The notes under the pieces are model-generated. The model did not search any database and was not told the DNA's origin. It saw only the letters and a program-made list of their open reading frames with translations. A DNA stretch of 64,000 nucleotides from Bacteroidia bacterium (GTDB lineage Bacteria; Bacteroidota; Bacteroidia; NS11-12g; UBA9320), in the NCBI GenBank assembly GCA_018402155.1, contig JAGYJG010000001.1, forward strand, positions 1,756,501 to 1,820,500. Direction: 5' to 3'. Shown piece by piece: positions 28,947 to 39,274 of the stretch. How positions within the stretch are numbered: the first letter of the stretch is position 1; each line of letters starts with the position of its first letter. Made by a program: the position numbers and the translations under genes.

Positions 28947-31871
28947 TTGATTTGGAAATTTAAAAATATCATAATAGTACTGCTTTTGGCACTGAGCCTG
29001 CAGGTCAGAGCTACTCATATAGTTGGCGGGGACTTGTATTATACCCTAGTAAATTCTACTACCAATGAATATAGAATAACTGTTCAGATATTTTTCGACT
29101 GCGAAGATGGAAATCCTGGTGCAATATCAGACGATGACGAACTTTTTATTTCACTGTGGAATGCTCGTACCAATGCATTTATAAGAGATTTTACTATGAG
29201 TGTTTCTTCCAAACAAATAGTAACCAACGATGACACCTATAATTGTATAATACCACCAAATAATGTTTGTGTGAGTCAGCATATTTATACCCGTAATATA
29301 ATTGTCAATCCTGGAAATGATGGCGTAATAGTTGCTTGGCAACGGTGCTGTAGAAATGCGAAAATTGATAACATAATAGCCCCTGGAGCTACCGGTTTTA
29401 CTGCGTGGAATGTAATTCCTCCAAGGAATATTCCAAATACTTCACCAGTTATCAATGATATACCTCCACTATACGTTTGTGTAGATGCCCCCCTCAGCTT
29501 TTCTCAAAAAGCTAGAGATTCTGACTCATTAGTATACAGTTTTACAACTCCTTATTTGGGTGGTGACAATCTTAATAAAATTCGTCCTAGTGATATAACG
29601 ACATATGACAGACCTCCATTTAATACCGTCAGTTGGAGAAACGGTTTCTCGCAGACCAGCCAAATCCCGGGAAACCCTTCGTTATCTATAAATGCCAGCA
29701 CTGGGGAAGTAACAGGAACTCCAAATAGGACTGGCACCTATACCTTTGGAATAGCTATAAGGGAATACAGAAATGGTGCATTAATAGGTATCACACGAAG
29801 AGATTACCAAATAGAAGTCATCGATTGCCAATTCAATCTCTTGGCTGACTTTGATATTCCGGGGGGAACCGCTGTAGGAGGTAGCTATGCATTTGAATGT
29901 GGTGATACCGTTACTCTCCGTAATAAAAGCAAAGTAGGAAGAGGAGTGCAAGCTAAATATTTTTGGGATTTTGGCGACCCCACTACCACATCAGATACCC
30001 TGACCACGTGGAACATAAACACACCAGTAAGCTACGTTTATCCCGGAAACGGTGACTACACAGTAACCCTCAAAGCAACCTCAGCAATATGTGAAGACAC
30101 CTATAAATATGGTATTCGTATTCGGTCTACTAAAAGTTTTGAACTAGGTCCAGATCGTTTTTTTTGCAAGGAATTTGCTACTGTGCTAGATACCAAAACT
30201 CCAGATGCCGTAAGTGTAATTTGGAACAACGGTGCTACGGGTAGCGAAATTACAGTCTCTGAAGCGGGAACCTACATCGCCTTGGTGTCCTATGGTAAAT
30301 GTTCATACTCAGACACCATGAGAATTTTCCAAGAATTGCTTCCAAACTTAAACATACCAAAAGATACCCTGCTATGCGATGAAGTTAATTTCGCACTAGA
30401 TGCAGGAATAGACAACCTAAGATACCAATGGACTGCTCCTATAAATAGTACGTCACAAGCTGTACAGATCACCGACACAGGAACCTACTCCGTAATCAGC
30501 TTTGGTAAATACTGCTTTCAAATAGACACCATACGAGTATGGCAAGCAACCCAGCCAAAGCTAGAAGACACATTTTTTTGTGAGAGTTTCAATTATACTC
30601 TTAATCTTGGCACTATAGAAGAAGCTCAATACCTGTGGTCTAACGGGGTTACAGATACTATGGCTACGTTTGTAAATGGCGGAGTACACTGGGTACAAAT
30701 AACCCAGCGAAATTGTATAAAAACCGACACCTTCGCTATAGATCTAGAGTTATTGCCACAACTAAACATACCGCGCGACACCCTGATCTGCGACGAAATA
30801 AATTTTAGATTAGACGCAGGTATAGACGCACTCACATATCAATGGTCTGACTCTAAACGCTCTACAACTAGAGCTATACAAGTAACCAAGCCGGGATCCT
30901 ACAGTGTAACTAGTTTTGGGCAATTTTGCACACAGGAGGATACCACTCGTGTATGGCAGGCTACCCAACCCGAGGTAGAAGACTCATTCTTCTGTAATGA
31001 GTTTAGCTATAATATTTTTTTAGGAAATATTGAAGAAGCAGAGTATCTATGGTCTAATGGCAGTACCAACCCTCAAAATAGTTTCACCACTAATGGCACA
31101 CATTGGGTACGTGTGACACAAAGAAACTGTATAAAAACAGATACATTTGAAATAGGAAACACCGTAGTAAATGTGGAGTTAGGAGAGGACACGCACTTTT
31201 GCGATAGCATGAGTGTAGACCTAGATGGAGGAACAGACGGAGAAACCTTTTTATGGAGTACAGGAGCTACCACGCGCAATATCAACGTGCAAAAACCAGG
31301 AAAATATTTTGTAGATGTAACTGACTCCCTAGGGTGTACAAGAGCGGACACTGTAACTTTCTCGTTAACAAACTCTCCCAAAGTGACCTTAAGAGATGAT
31401 ACAACTATTTGTGTGAACTCTCCTACCAGTATTGAGGTGCCACTTGGCTTTACATATCTATGGAATACAGGCAGCACAGAAAACTACATAATCACAGCTC
31501 TAGAAGGCTTGTACAACGTGCAAATAACCGATGAATATGGTTGTACGGATAAAGATAGTATATCCATTACAGTAGACCCCAATGCTCTACCCAATTTTCT
31601 ATACATCCCAAATGCATTTACACCAAATAACGACAATGTAAATGACTGGTTTCCATATACCGAAGAGGTGATACAGCCCTCATTTTGGGTGCGTGTATAC
31701 TCCCGCTGGGGGGAAAAAATCTTTGACTCTTATGCGCAAGAAACTACACGGTGGGACGGATATTTCAAAGGAGAAAAAGTAGCTCCTGGTGTTTATATTT
31801 TCATGGTGTCTTATAGCGGTTGTGACGGAAACACGCGCACACACAAGGGAACACTGCATACCATATATTGA
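28947..31871 (+). CDS. large secreted protein with PKD-like domains and gliding-motility-type C-terminal (T9SS type B) domain
   Basis: PKD-like FLWDFGDPTTTSD-type segment; C-terminal FLYIPNAFTPNNDNVNDWFPYTEE...VRVYSRWGEKIFDS...GVYIFMVSYSGCDGNTRTHKGTLHTIY; internal repeats. Confidence 0.9.
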   Translation: MIWKFKNIIIVLLLALSLQVRATHIVGGDLYYTLVNSTTNEYRITVQIFFDCEDGNPGAISDDDELFISLWNARTNAFIRDFTMSVSSKQIVTNDDTYNCIIPPNNVCVSQHIYTRNIIVNPGNDGVIVAWQRCCRNAKIDNIIAPGATGFTAWNVIPPRNIPNTSPVINDIPPLYVCVDAPLSFSQKARDSDSLVYSFTTPYLGGDNLNKIRPSDITTYDRPPFNTVSWRNGFSQTSQIPGNPSLSINASTGEVTGTPNRTGTYTFGIAIREYRNGALIGITRRDYQIEVIDCQFNLLADFDIPGGTAVGGSYAFECGDTVTLRNKSKVGRGVQAKYFWDFGDPTTTSDTLTTWNINTPVSYVYPGNGDYTVTLKATSAICEDTYKYGIRIRSTKSFELGPDRFFCKEFATVLDTKTPDAVSVIWNNGATGSEITVSEAGTYIALVSYGKCSYSDTMRIFQELLPNLNIPKDTLLCDEVNFALDAGIDNLRYQWTAPINSTSQAVQITDTGTYSVISFGKYCFQIDTIRVWQATQPKLEDTFFCESFNYTLNLGTIEEAQYLWSNGVTDTMATFVNGGVHWVQITQRNCIKTDTFAIDLELLPQLNIPRDTLICDEINFRLDAGIDALTYQWSDSKRSTTRAIQVTKPGSYSVTSFGQFCTQEDTTRVWQATQPEVEDSFFCNEFSYNIFLGNIEEAEYLWSNGSTNPQNSFTTNGTHWVRVTQRNCIKTDTFEIGNTVVNVELGEDTHFCDSMSVDLDGGTDGETFLWSTGATTRNINVQKPGKYFVDVTDSLGCTRADTVTFSLTNSPKVTLRDDTTICVNSPTSIEVPLGFTYLWNTGSTENYIITALEGLYNVQITDEYGCTDKDSISITVDPNALPNFLYIPNAFTPNNDNVNDWFPYTEEVIQPSFWVRVYSRWGEKIFDSYAQETTRWDGYFKGEKVAPGVYIFMVSYSGCDGNTRTHKGTLHTIY
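30342..31169 (+). repeat. intragenic tandem duplication, two units of about 414 bp (138 aa)
   Basis: LNIPKDTLLCDEVNFALDAGID..YQW...CIKTDTF and LNIPRDTLICDEINFRLDAGID..YQW...CIKTDTF; matching AACATACC positions 30351 and 30765. Confidence 0.9.
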
Positions 31872-32365
31872 GTAGCCTCCTGAAAACATAAGAAATATTT
31901 CATTAAAAAATCCTTTCCCCCCTCACCAATAGGGTAAAACGCTGCGTAAAAGTGATGAGTAATTGGGGAATCTTCATACAAGGACCATTAATTGCCCAAT
32001 CCACTCCTTAAACCACTTTCAAAAGTTTGAACATCAGAACAAAAAAATATGGGAGCTGAGGCCACTATTTACCTTTTAATCAGATAGGTTGCTGATATAT
32101 CTGTTATTGATTTAGTAATAGAATTCGCTAGCAAATTCTATCTATTCTAGATTGATGCTAAAGTTACCTGAATATAACAAGTATACTATTTTATATCAAA
32201 TACAGCATTTTACTTCATTTAAGTAAAAAACGTTATAAATAGTGACTGCTGCAAAGTATGACAAGCTACTATGGAGACTCTGACTCAATTTTAAAATTCC
32301 CTACATAATTCATTAATTACTCGATAATTCACGACCTAACATCTCACCTGTCTTTGATAATGGAA

Positions 32366-32785
32366 TTATTTTGCACCCAAGAGAAACACTTCAAGCACAA
32401 GCAGAGCACTCCACAAGACTGTACGCATCCAATTTAGTTTCACAAGCTTTTGAAGATGTAACGAATGGTACTCACCACGCTGTATACGCTCATGTATGGG
32501 TATAAATATCAAAAATGTTATCAGCCAAGCACTTAGAACAAGAAATAGGTATAGTACCGAAAACCAATTCATATCCAGATACAATCGTATGGCAGATACT
32601 ATAAACTGTAGTATCATCAAAGGGCCTACAACTGCAGTTATTCGGGGTGTATAAACCGTATGCCAATCGTGTAAAGATTTTTTTGTGTAAAATAAGAAAC
32701 TAGGATAAACAACTAACTGCACCATCCAGATAAGGATAAACAGTCCACTATCTACTGCTAGCGCTATATGGCCTATTAACTGCAT
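32366..32785 (-). CDS. hypothetical four-TM membrane protein
   Basis: Four hydrophobic segments; no recognised family. Confidence 0.6.
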   Translation of the reverse strand: MQLIGHIALAVDSGLFILIWMVQLVVYPSFLFYTKKSLHDWHTVYTPRITAVVGPLMILQFIVSAIRLYLDMNWFSVLYLFLVLSAWLITFLIFIPIHERIQRGEYHSLHLQKLVKLNWMRTVLWSALLVLEVFLLGAK

Positions 32786-32842
32786 ATTTTAGATAACGCT
32801 TAAAGAAACGTTTTGGTTAACACACAAAAAAAAAGATAGGAT

Positions 32843-34153
32843 TTATTTATCTTTTTGTAACTTAACTGATTCTATTTGGGTCACAATTTCTACTTTTTTT
32901 CCTGCTTCCAATTTTTTGCTTACAGCGTCATACGGTCCTACCACAATATCACTAACACCATCCAAGCCAGTAACTATCTCTATGTAGCGGCTATCTTGAA
33001 TCCCTGTTTTAACTATATGTTTTAGGGCTTTACCATTTACTACACTAAAGACTATTTCATCTAGCTCATCTTGGCCAGTGGATTGTGTACTTTGTAAACT
33101 ATCTACATCTTGCGCCCTAGTACCAACGGCCTCTATGGGCAGACAGTTTATACCTTTTTTAATTGCGGTTTGTATTTCAACATTTGCACTCATTCCAGGC
33201 AAAAACGGGGCAGCACTTGTTTCTAACAGGTCTTCATAACTAATTTTCAGTAAGCGTACTTTTACCTGGAAGTTGGTCACTTGGTCTGCACTCATGGGCT
33301 GACCTCCCGCATTATTTGCACTTCTAGATATTTCAGTCACAATTGCCTTAAAGGTTCTATCCGCATAGGCATCTACTTCTACTACAGCAGTATCTCCTTT
33401 TTTTACTTGCAGAATATCATTTTCATTTACATCTACTATTACCTGCATATTGCTAAAATTAGAGATGACCATAATCTCGGTTCCTGCCATTTGGGCCGTA
33501 CCGACTACGCGTTCTCCTTTTTCATTATTTAAGGCACTCACTACACCACCGCTCGGTGCATATATACTAGTTCTTCCTAAAGCTTTATTGGCTTCATTTA
33601 GACTGGCTTGAGCGTTATCTATTCCATATTTGGCAGCAGATAGTCTTTGCTCAGCAGCTTTTACCTCACTTTGAGCTACCGTGTAGGCACTGGTAGCTGC
33701 TTCAAATTCAGCTTGACTCAATACTTGATCTTGGTACAGTTGTTTACTCCTAAAAAACATAGCTTTTTGCTCAGTCATTCTTGCCTTAGCCTGTGTGAGT
33801 TGGGCCTCACTTGTTTTATAGTTACTTTGTGAGCTATTTACCCCCGCATTTGCTCTATCGCGCTGTGTCACATATATATCTGGATTTATTTTTAGTAAAA
33901 GTTGACCTTCTTTCACTGTATCACCCTCGGCTACATAGAGTTCTGTTATCTCTCCTGATACGTCTGCGCTTATTTTTACCTCAGTTTCCGGCCGTATCTT
34001 CCCATTTGCACTTACGGTGCTTATTATTGTTCGTTTTTCTAGTTTGCCTATATTTACTTCTAGCTCACCTCTACCTCTATTTTTGCCAATGTATAGAAGT
34101 ATTGCCACAAGCAGCAAGACAACAACAGTTATTAGAATGTTTTTTTTACTCAT
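32843..34153 (-). CDS. efflux periplasmic adaptor subunit (HlyD/MacA-like)
   Basis: ISTVSANGKIRPETEVKISADVSGEITELYVAEGDTVKEGQLLLKI; coiled-coil; GTAQMAGTEIMVISNFSNMQVIVDVNENDI. Confidence 0.92.
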   Translation of the reverse strand: MSKKNILITVVVLLLVAILLYIGKNRGRGELEVNIGKLEKRTIISTVSANGKIRPETEVKISADVSGEITELYVAEGDTVKEGQLLLKINPDIYVTQRDRANAGVNSSQSNYKTSEAQLTQAKARMTEQKAMFFRSKQLYQDQVLSQAEFEAATSAYTVAQSEVKAAEQRLSAAKYGIDNAQASLNEANKALGRTSIYAPSGGVVSALNNEKGERVVGTAQMAGTEIMVISNFSNMQVIVDVNENDILQVKKGDTAVVEVDAYADRTFKAIVTEISRSANNAGGQPMSADQVTNFQVKVRLLKISYEDLLETSAAPFLPGMSANVEIQTAIKKGINCLPIEAVGTRAQDVDSLQSTQSTGQDELDEIVFSVVNGKALKHIVKTGIQDSRYIEIVTGLDGVSDIVVGPYDAVSKKLEAGKKVEIVTQIESVKLQKDK

Positions 34154-35568
34154 TACAGTTTTAGTTCTTTTCCTTTATAAAAATCGATGATTAATGCTCT
34201 AAATACTAGCTCATACTTGGCATTTATTAATTGTATTTGGGCTTGACCCCACTGGTTTTTTGCAGTCAAAAGATCAACATTATTACTTCCCCCCGCATTA
34301 AATCGTTTTTGCGCAAATTCAAAATTTATCCGTTGTGCATCCTCGCTTAGCAAAGCAGCTTCATATCGGCTTTTTGCTACCTTTTGATTTGTATACGCCG
34401 TAGTCACATCACTTCTAAGTTGATTTTTTGTATTAACTAAATTTAGCTCACTTATTTTAGAATTAACTCGAGCATTTTGTACTGCTGTGCGACTTCTATA
34501 TCCATTAAATATTGGAACGGAAAGCGAAAGGCCAGCTTGCTGTCCAAGATTATCTGTTAGCTGACTACCAAACGGCTTGTCATTAATGAGCTGTACTGGG
34601 CGCAATGCTATTACTGGCTCTAATGTATTTTCCACGACTCCTATTTCAAAAGCCTCTACCCTATTGGTTGGCAATATCTCTTTTCCACTTTGTGAGTAAA
34701 CTGTGTTTACATTACCAAAAGCAGAGAGCGTAGGCTGCAATCCTGCACCAGCTATTTTCTCCCCCACCTTACTCTGTAGTATTTGTAGTTTGGCTTGTTT
34801 TATTTCGGGTAAATTGCTCAGTGCCATTTCATAAATATCTGCCACCTTATCTGGGAGCATTACAGGCAGCATTGTGATATTTATATGCTCTATCTCTAAT
34901 GGTTGGTCTAGCGGATACTGTAGTAAATTGATAAGCGCGTTATATCCAATTTGTACAGCATTTTGCGCGTTAATTACATTTACCTCATCATTTGCTAACT
35001 GTGCCTTTATACTGAGTTCAGCACTCATATTTGCACTCCCACTAGCTACTAATTTGGTTGTCCGATTTAATTGGGCTTGGGTTATTTGCTTTTGACTATT
35101 TGCTACTTGCAAGTTTTCTTCAGCTTGTACTATCTGTAGGTATGTACTTGCGACGCTTAGTGCAATTTGATTTCTCAATACGTGAGCATTTTCTGCATTA
35201 GCAGCTTTATTTATAGTATTTTGCTTTATAGTGTTGTTTATCTGACTACCACCATATAGTAGAACACCAGTACTGATCGAAAAACTGTTATTTTGTATAG
35301 TCGCATTATTGAATGTATTGGTAAATGGGTCAATTGTTCGTCCGATATTGTAGGCATGACTACCAGATCCGTTTAAGCTTGGTATACGGCTGAGTTTTGC
35401 CTGCTTGGTAGTATTATCTAAAATCTCACCTTGCAATTCATTTTGTTGTATTGACACATTATGCTCTAAGGCATAGTTTATACATTGCTGCAAATTCCAT
35501 TTTGGCGTATTTTGCGCGGATAGACCCAGGGATAACGATAATAAGATGATACAAATAACTTGGCGCAT
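34153..35568 (-). CDS. TolC family outer membrane efflux protein
   Basis: WNLQQCINYALEHNVSIQQN...SLSVPIFNGYRSRTAVQNA; start moved from 35634 to ATG 35568, giving signal peptide MRQVICIILLSLSLGLSAQ. Confidence 0.9.
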   Translation of the reverse strand: MRQVICIILLSLSLGLSAQNTPKWNLQQCINYALEHNVSIQQNELQGEILDNTTKQAKLSRIPSLNGSGSHAYNIGRTIDPFTNTFNNATIQNNSFSISTGVLLYGGSQINNTIKQNTINKAANAENAHVLRNQIALSVASTYLQIVQAEENLQVANSQKQITQAQLNRTTKLVASGSANMSAELSIKAQLANDEVNVINAQNAVQIGYNALINLLQYPLDQPLEIEHINITMLPVMLPDKVADIYEMALSNLPEIKQAKLQILQSKVGEKIAGAGLQPTLSAFGNVNTVYSQSGKEILPTNRVEAFEIGVVENTLEPVIALRPVQLINDKPFGSQLTDNLGQQAGLSLSVPIFNGYRSRTAVQNARVNSKISELNLVNTKNQLRSDVTTAYTNQKVAKSRYEAALLSEDAQRINFEFAQKRFNAGGSNNVDLLTAKNQWGQAQIQLINAKYELVFRALIIDFYKGKELKL

Positions 35569-35597
35569 AGTAATAAACTCCTTTTTATTAAGGATAT

Positions 35598-35605
35598 CAA
35601 ATGTA
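35598..35605 (-). promoter_or_regulatory. Bacteroidota-type -7 promoter element (TACATTTG)
   Basis: TAnnTTTG inside the over-long tolC ORF call, upstream of ATG 35568. Confidence 0.5.
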
Positions 35606-35831
35606 AGGGTCTTTAAATATTTCAAAATACGCATTCGACCAAGTTTGTATTATGGTCGTTTTAAGGGGAAAAACACTCATTTTATAAAGTACCGCTATTA
35701 TCTAAATACCACGAAAACTTTATCAATAAAACTAAGAAATTGCAACCAACCATTCATCTGAAGAAAAAAATCGACATCACATTTTCATCAGAAAGTTGTG
35801 CTCGATAATTTCTCTACGCAATCAAAGTAAC

Positions 35832-37025
35832 TCAGAGTAAGTCTACACTATGAGCAATTGATTTGCCAATACTAAGACTAGAAGTAGCCGCAGGGCTTGG
35901 AGCATTAATAACGTGTATGGCTCGTTTTTCGGTCACTAATTTAAAATCGTCTAAAAGTCCTCCCTTTCTATCACACGCTTGAGCACGTACTCCAGCTGGT
36001 GCAGCCACTAGGTGTTCTTCTCTTATCTCAGGTACCAATTCTTGAAGTGCTCGGGTAAATGCTTGTTTACTAAACGATCGATACATTTCGCCTAAACCTG
36101 TTTTCCAGTATTTTAACATTACCTTTTGGAAGCCTGGCCAAGTCACACTACCACGAAATTCCTTCCAATCAAAATCTGTCCGTAAGTAGCCTTCTTTCTT
36201 AAACGCAAAAACCGCATTTGGTCCAGCCTCAATGCCACCACCTATCATTCTCGTAAAATGTACTCCCAAAAAGGGAAACGCCGGATCTGGCACTGGATAT
36301 ATCAGATGTTTCACCAAATGCTCTGCCTCTGCAGTTAGCTCATAATACTCGCCTCTAAATGGAATAATGCGTGTATCTATTGCGCCAACGTGCATCTGAG
36401 CAACTTTGTCAGAGTATAATCCAGCACAATTGATAAACATTTTGCAAGTGATAGTTGCATTATTGGTAACTAACTGTACGCTTTCTGCTGACTCTCTAAT
36501 AGATTTCACTTCTGTTTTTAGCACAATTTTACCACCCCTTTGCTCTATTATGTTGGCTAGCTTTCGGCATACGCTAGAGTAGTCTACTATACCAGTTTGA
36601 GGAACTCTTACTCCCTGTATACCAGCTACGTGGGGCTCAATCTCGCGTAATCGCTCTGCACTTAAAATTTCTAAACCATCTAGTCCATTTTCTCTACCTC
36701 GGTCGTATAACTCGCGCAATCTTCCCAGTTCATCTTTATTTTTTGCAACTACAACTTTACCACACAATTCAAAGGGTACCTCATTGGCACTACAAAAATC
36801 GATAAGCATTTGGTAACCCTCTATACAATTTTTTGCCTTCAGGCTGCCTGGTTTGTAATACAGACCAGAGTGAATAACTCCACTATTATTTCCAGTCTGA
36901 TGTCTTGCAATACTTTCTTCTTTCTCGATTAAGACTATACGCTTGTTTGGGAAAAGCTCCGTAAGGTGATAAGCAGTCGAAAGACCCACAATTCCACCTC
37001 CTACAATGGCAATGTCACTATTCAT
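35832..37025 (-). CDS. lhgO: L-2-hydroxyglutarate oxidase
   Basis: DIAIVGGGIVGLSTAYHLTE, NNSGVIHSGLYYKPGSLKAKNCIEG, PDPAFPFLGVHFTRMIGGGIEAGPNAVFAF. Confidence 0.93.
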   Translation of the reverse strand: MNSDIAIVGGGIVGLSTAYHLTELFPNKRIVLIEKEESIARHQTGNNSGVIHSGLYYKPGSLKAKNCIEGYQMLIDFCSANEVPFELCGKVVVAKNKDELGRLRELYDRGRENGLDGLEILSAERLREIEPHVAGIQGVRVPQTGIVDYSSVCRKLANIIEQRGGKIVLKTEVKSIRESAESVQLVTNNATITCKMFINCAGLYSDKVAQMHVGAIDTRIIPFRGEYYELTAEAEHLVKHLIYPVPDPAFPFLGVHFTRMIGGGIEAGPNAVFAFKKEGYLRTDFDWKEFRGSVTWPGFQKVMLKYWKTGLGEMYRSFSKQAFTRALQELVPEIREEHLVAAPAGVRAQACDRKGGLLDDFKLVTEKRAIHVINAPSPAATSSLSIGKSIAHSVDLL

Positions 37026-37086
37026 ATTTCTAGAGCAAAAATAACGCTTAAAACAGCTAAAAAAGAACAGACCCGAAAAACAAGTT

Positions 37087-37094
37087 TATCTTTG
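37087..37094 (+). promoter_or_regulatory. Bacteroidota-type -7 promoter element (TATCTTTG)
   Basis: TAnnTTTG, 7 nt upstream of ATG 37102. Confidence 0.6.
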
Positions 37095-37101
37095 CAATAC
37101 G

Positions 37102-38103
37102 ATGCATAAAATAGAGCAATTACTAAATGATAGGATATTATTTTTAGATGGTGCTATGGGCACTATGATACAACAACATAAATTGACTGAGGAGCAATAT
37201 CGCGGAGAGCGTTTTGCAGAATACATTCATCCATTAAAAGGAAATAATGACCTTCTTAGTATAACACAACCTGACATAATAAAGCAAATACACCTTGATT
37301 TTTTGGAGGCTGGGGCAGACATCATAGAGACCAATACCTTTAATAGTACAAGTGTGAGTATGGCGGATTATTATATGGAAGATTTGGTAGAGGAACTTAA
37401 TATTTCAGCCGCAAAACTTGCGCGAGAAGCGGCAGATCAGTATTCTCAGAAAACACCCCAAAAACAACGTTTTGTAGCCGGCAGTATCGGTCCTACTAAT
37501 AAAACAACCTCACTATCTCCAGACGTTAATAATCCTGGTTTTAGAGCTATCGATTTTGATACCCTAGTAGTAGCCTACAAGCAACAAGCAAGAGCATTAG
37601 CTAAAGGCGGCGTCGATATTTTTTTGATAGAAACTGTTTTTGACACCCTGAACTGTAAGGCTGCTATTTTTGCTATTCTTGAACTAAAAGATGAGCTAAA
37701 GCTGGATATTCCTATTATGATAAGTGGTACTATTACTGATGCTAGTGGACGTACACTCAGCGGTCAAACGGTAGAAGCATTTTGGTACAGTATAAGCCAC
37801 GCAAATCCACTAAGCGTAGGACTAAACTGTGCTTTAGGTGCAGACCAAATGCGCCCATTTATAAAAGAACTAAGCGACAAGGCTTGGTGCAGAGTATCAG
37901 CACACCCAAATGCAGGTCTTCCAAATGAATTTGGCGAATACGATGAAACCCCCGAAAGTATGAGCGCAGTAGTAGGCGAATTTGCTAGTAGCGGATTTTT
38001 GAATATAGTGGGTGGTTGCTGCGGCACCACACCTGCCCATCTAAAAGCAATTATAGAACGAGTAGAAACCGAAAAGCCTAGAGTAATTCCAATTCTTGTA
38101 TAG
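37102..38103 (+). CDS. homocysteine S-methyltransferase domain protein (stand-alone MetH N-terminal module)
   Basis: [76 protein letters not shown] ends after the HCY-binding domain. Confidence 0.93.
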   Translation: MHKIEQLLNDRILFLDGAMGTMIQQHKLTEEQYRGERFAEYIHPLKGNNDLLSITQPDIIKQIHLDFLEAGADIIETNTFNSTSVSMADYYMEDLVEELNISAAKLAREAADQYSQKTPQKQRFVAGSIGPTNKTTSLSPDVNNPGFRAIDFDTLVVAYKQQARALAKGGVDIFLIETVFDTLNCKAAIFAILELKDELKLDIPIMISGTITDASGRTLSGQTVEAFWYSISHANPLSVGLNCALGADQMRPFIKELSDKAWCRVSAHPNAGLPNEFGEYDETPESMSAVVGEFASSGFLNIVGGCCGTTPAHLKAIIERVETEKPRVIPILV

Positions 38104-38317
38104 TAAACATCACAACCTAAAATTTTCCTCTACTAGGTTTTTTACTCGCAGGCGAAGTTTCAAACTCTAAAGTACTAACATTAACGACGCTATTCTGTTA
38201 TGAACTGCCGATATTCATAGCATATTATACCTATTTCGAGATAAAATTATTGTAGCTGATGGGCACTTCTGCGACATTCTATCTCTCTGTCTGTAGATGC
38301 GAAAGCATCACAAAAAA

Positions 38318-38347
38318 ACAGCCTTCCTCATTTCTGAAGAAAGCTGT
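38318..38347 (-). terminator. terminator-like hairpin downstream of the ATP synthase operon
   Basis: Minus strand: ACAGCTTTCTTCAGAAATGAGGAAGGCTGTTTTTTT; bulged stem plus T run, between convergent genes. Confidence 0.7.
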
Positions 38348-38377
38348 ACTATTAATTTTATAAATACGTTTAAACCC

Positions 38378-39268
38378 TTACCCTTCTAGTGCAGCGGCTC
38401 CACCTACTATTTCCAATATTTCTGTCGTTATAGCAGCCTGACGCGCTTGATTATATTGTAATTTTAAGTCATATATGAGTTCGCCAGCATTTTCAGTGGC
38501 CTTGTCCATTGCGACCATTCTACTTCCGTGTTCAGAAGCTTGAGCATCAAGCATAGTTCGATATAACTGAGTCTTCACTGCGCGCGGTATAAGCGTTTCT
38601 AGCAGCGCTACTTTAGACGGCTCAAACGAGAAATCTGCTAGATATTCACTTGTTTCTTTACCTGTATGAGATATTTGTTCTAGTTCTACCGGCAGAATTT
38701 TTTCTGCCGTTACGACTTGTGTAGCCGCATTTTTAAATTTATTGTAAACTACGCGGACTTCGTCATATTTACCAGCCAAAAAATCAGCAATAACCCTATC
38801 TCCTATATCAAATGCAGCATTTGCGCTTAGATCTAAAAACGTCTGGATATCGCTAGTATCCATAGGAAATTCACTGCGCTTGTAATACTCGTATGCTTTT
38901 TTTCCAATAAATTTTACCTCTACGTTTACATTATCTTTGGCATACTTATTAGCCATCAAGTTTCGTATTTCTTTGATAATATTTGCATTATAACCACCAC
39001 ATAATCCCCTATCGCTAGAGTTGGCTATAAGTAGAACGTTGCGCAGTGAGCGGTGCTCAAAATAGCCTTGCAAACTCTCCTCGCTTTTTGCGGTTTCGGC
39101 CAAATTTAGTAGGATTCCGTTAAGTTTTTCGGCATATGGCCTCATTTGTATAATAGCGTTTTGAGCCTTTCGCAGCTTTGTTGCCGAAACCATTTTCATG
39201 GCTTTGGTAATTTGCTGTGTAGACTGTGTGCTCGCTATACGAGTTCTTACTTCTTTAAGATTGGCCAT
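38378..39268 (-). CDS. atpG: ATP synthase F1 subunit gamma
   Basis: MANLKEVRTRIASTQSTQQITKAMKMVSATKLRKAQ. Confidence 0.97.
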   Translation of the reverse strand: MANLKEVRTRIASTQSTQQITKAMKMVSATKLRKAQNAIIQMRPYAEKLNGILLNLAETAKSEESLQGYFEHRSLRNVLLIANSSDRGLCGGYNANIIKEIRNLMANKYAKDNVNVEVKFIGKKAYEYYKRSEFPMDTSDIQTFLDLSANAAFDIGDRVIADFLAGKYDEVRVVYNKFKNAATQVVTAEKILPVELEQISHTGKETSEYLADFSFEPSKVALLETLIPRAVKTQLYRTMLDAQASEHGSRMVAMDKATENAGELIYDLKLQYNQARQAAITTEILEIVGGAAALEG

Positions 39269-39274
39269 TACTTA

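Noticed and set aside
32121-32138. Near-perfect 18-bp palindrome GAATTCGCTAGCAAATTC between convergent genes
   Set aside because: Single copy, two mismatched positions, no adjacent promoter; not enough to call a site.
38296-38309. GATGC-GAAA-GCATC tetraloop hairpin
   Set aside because: Stable but short and part of the same intergenic terminator region; no separate function supported.
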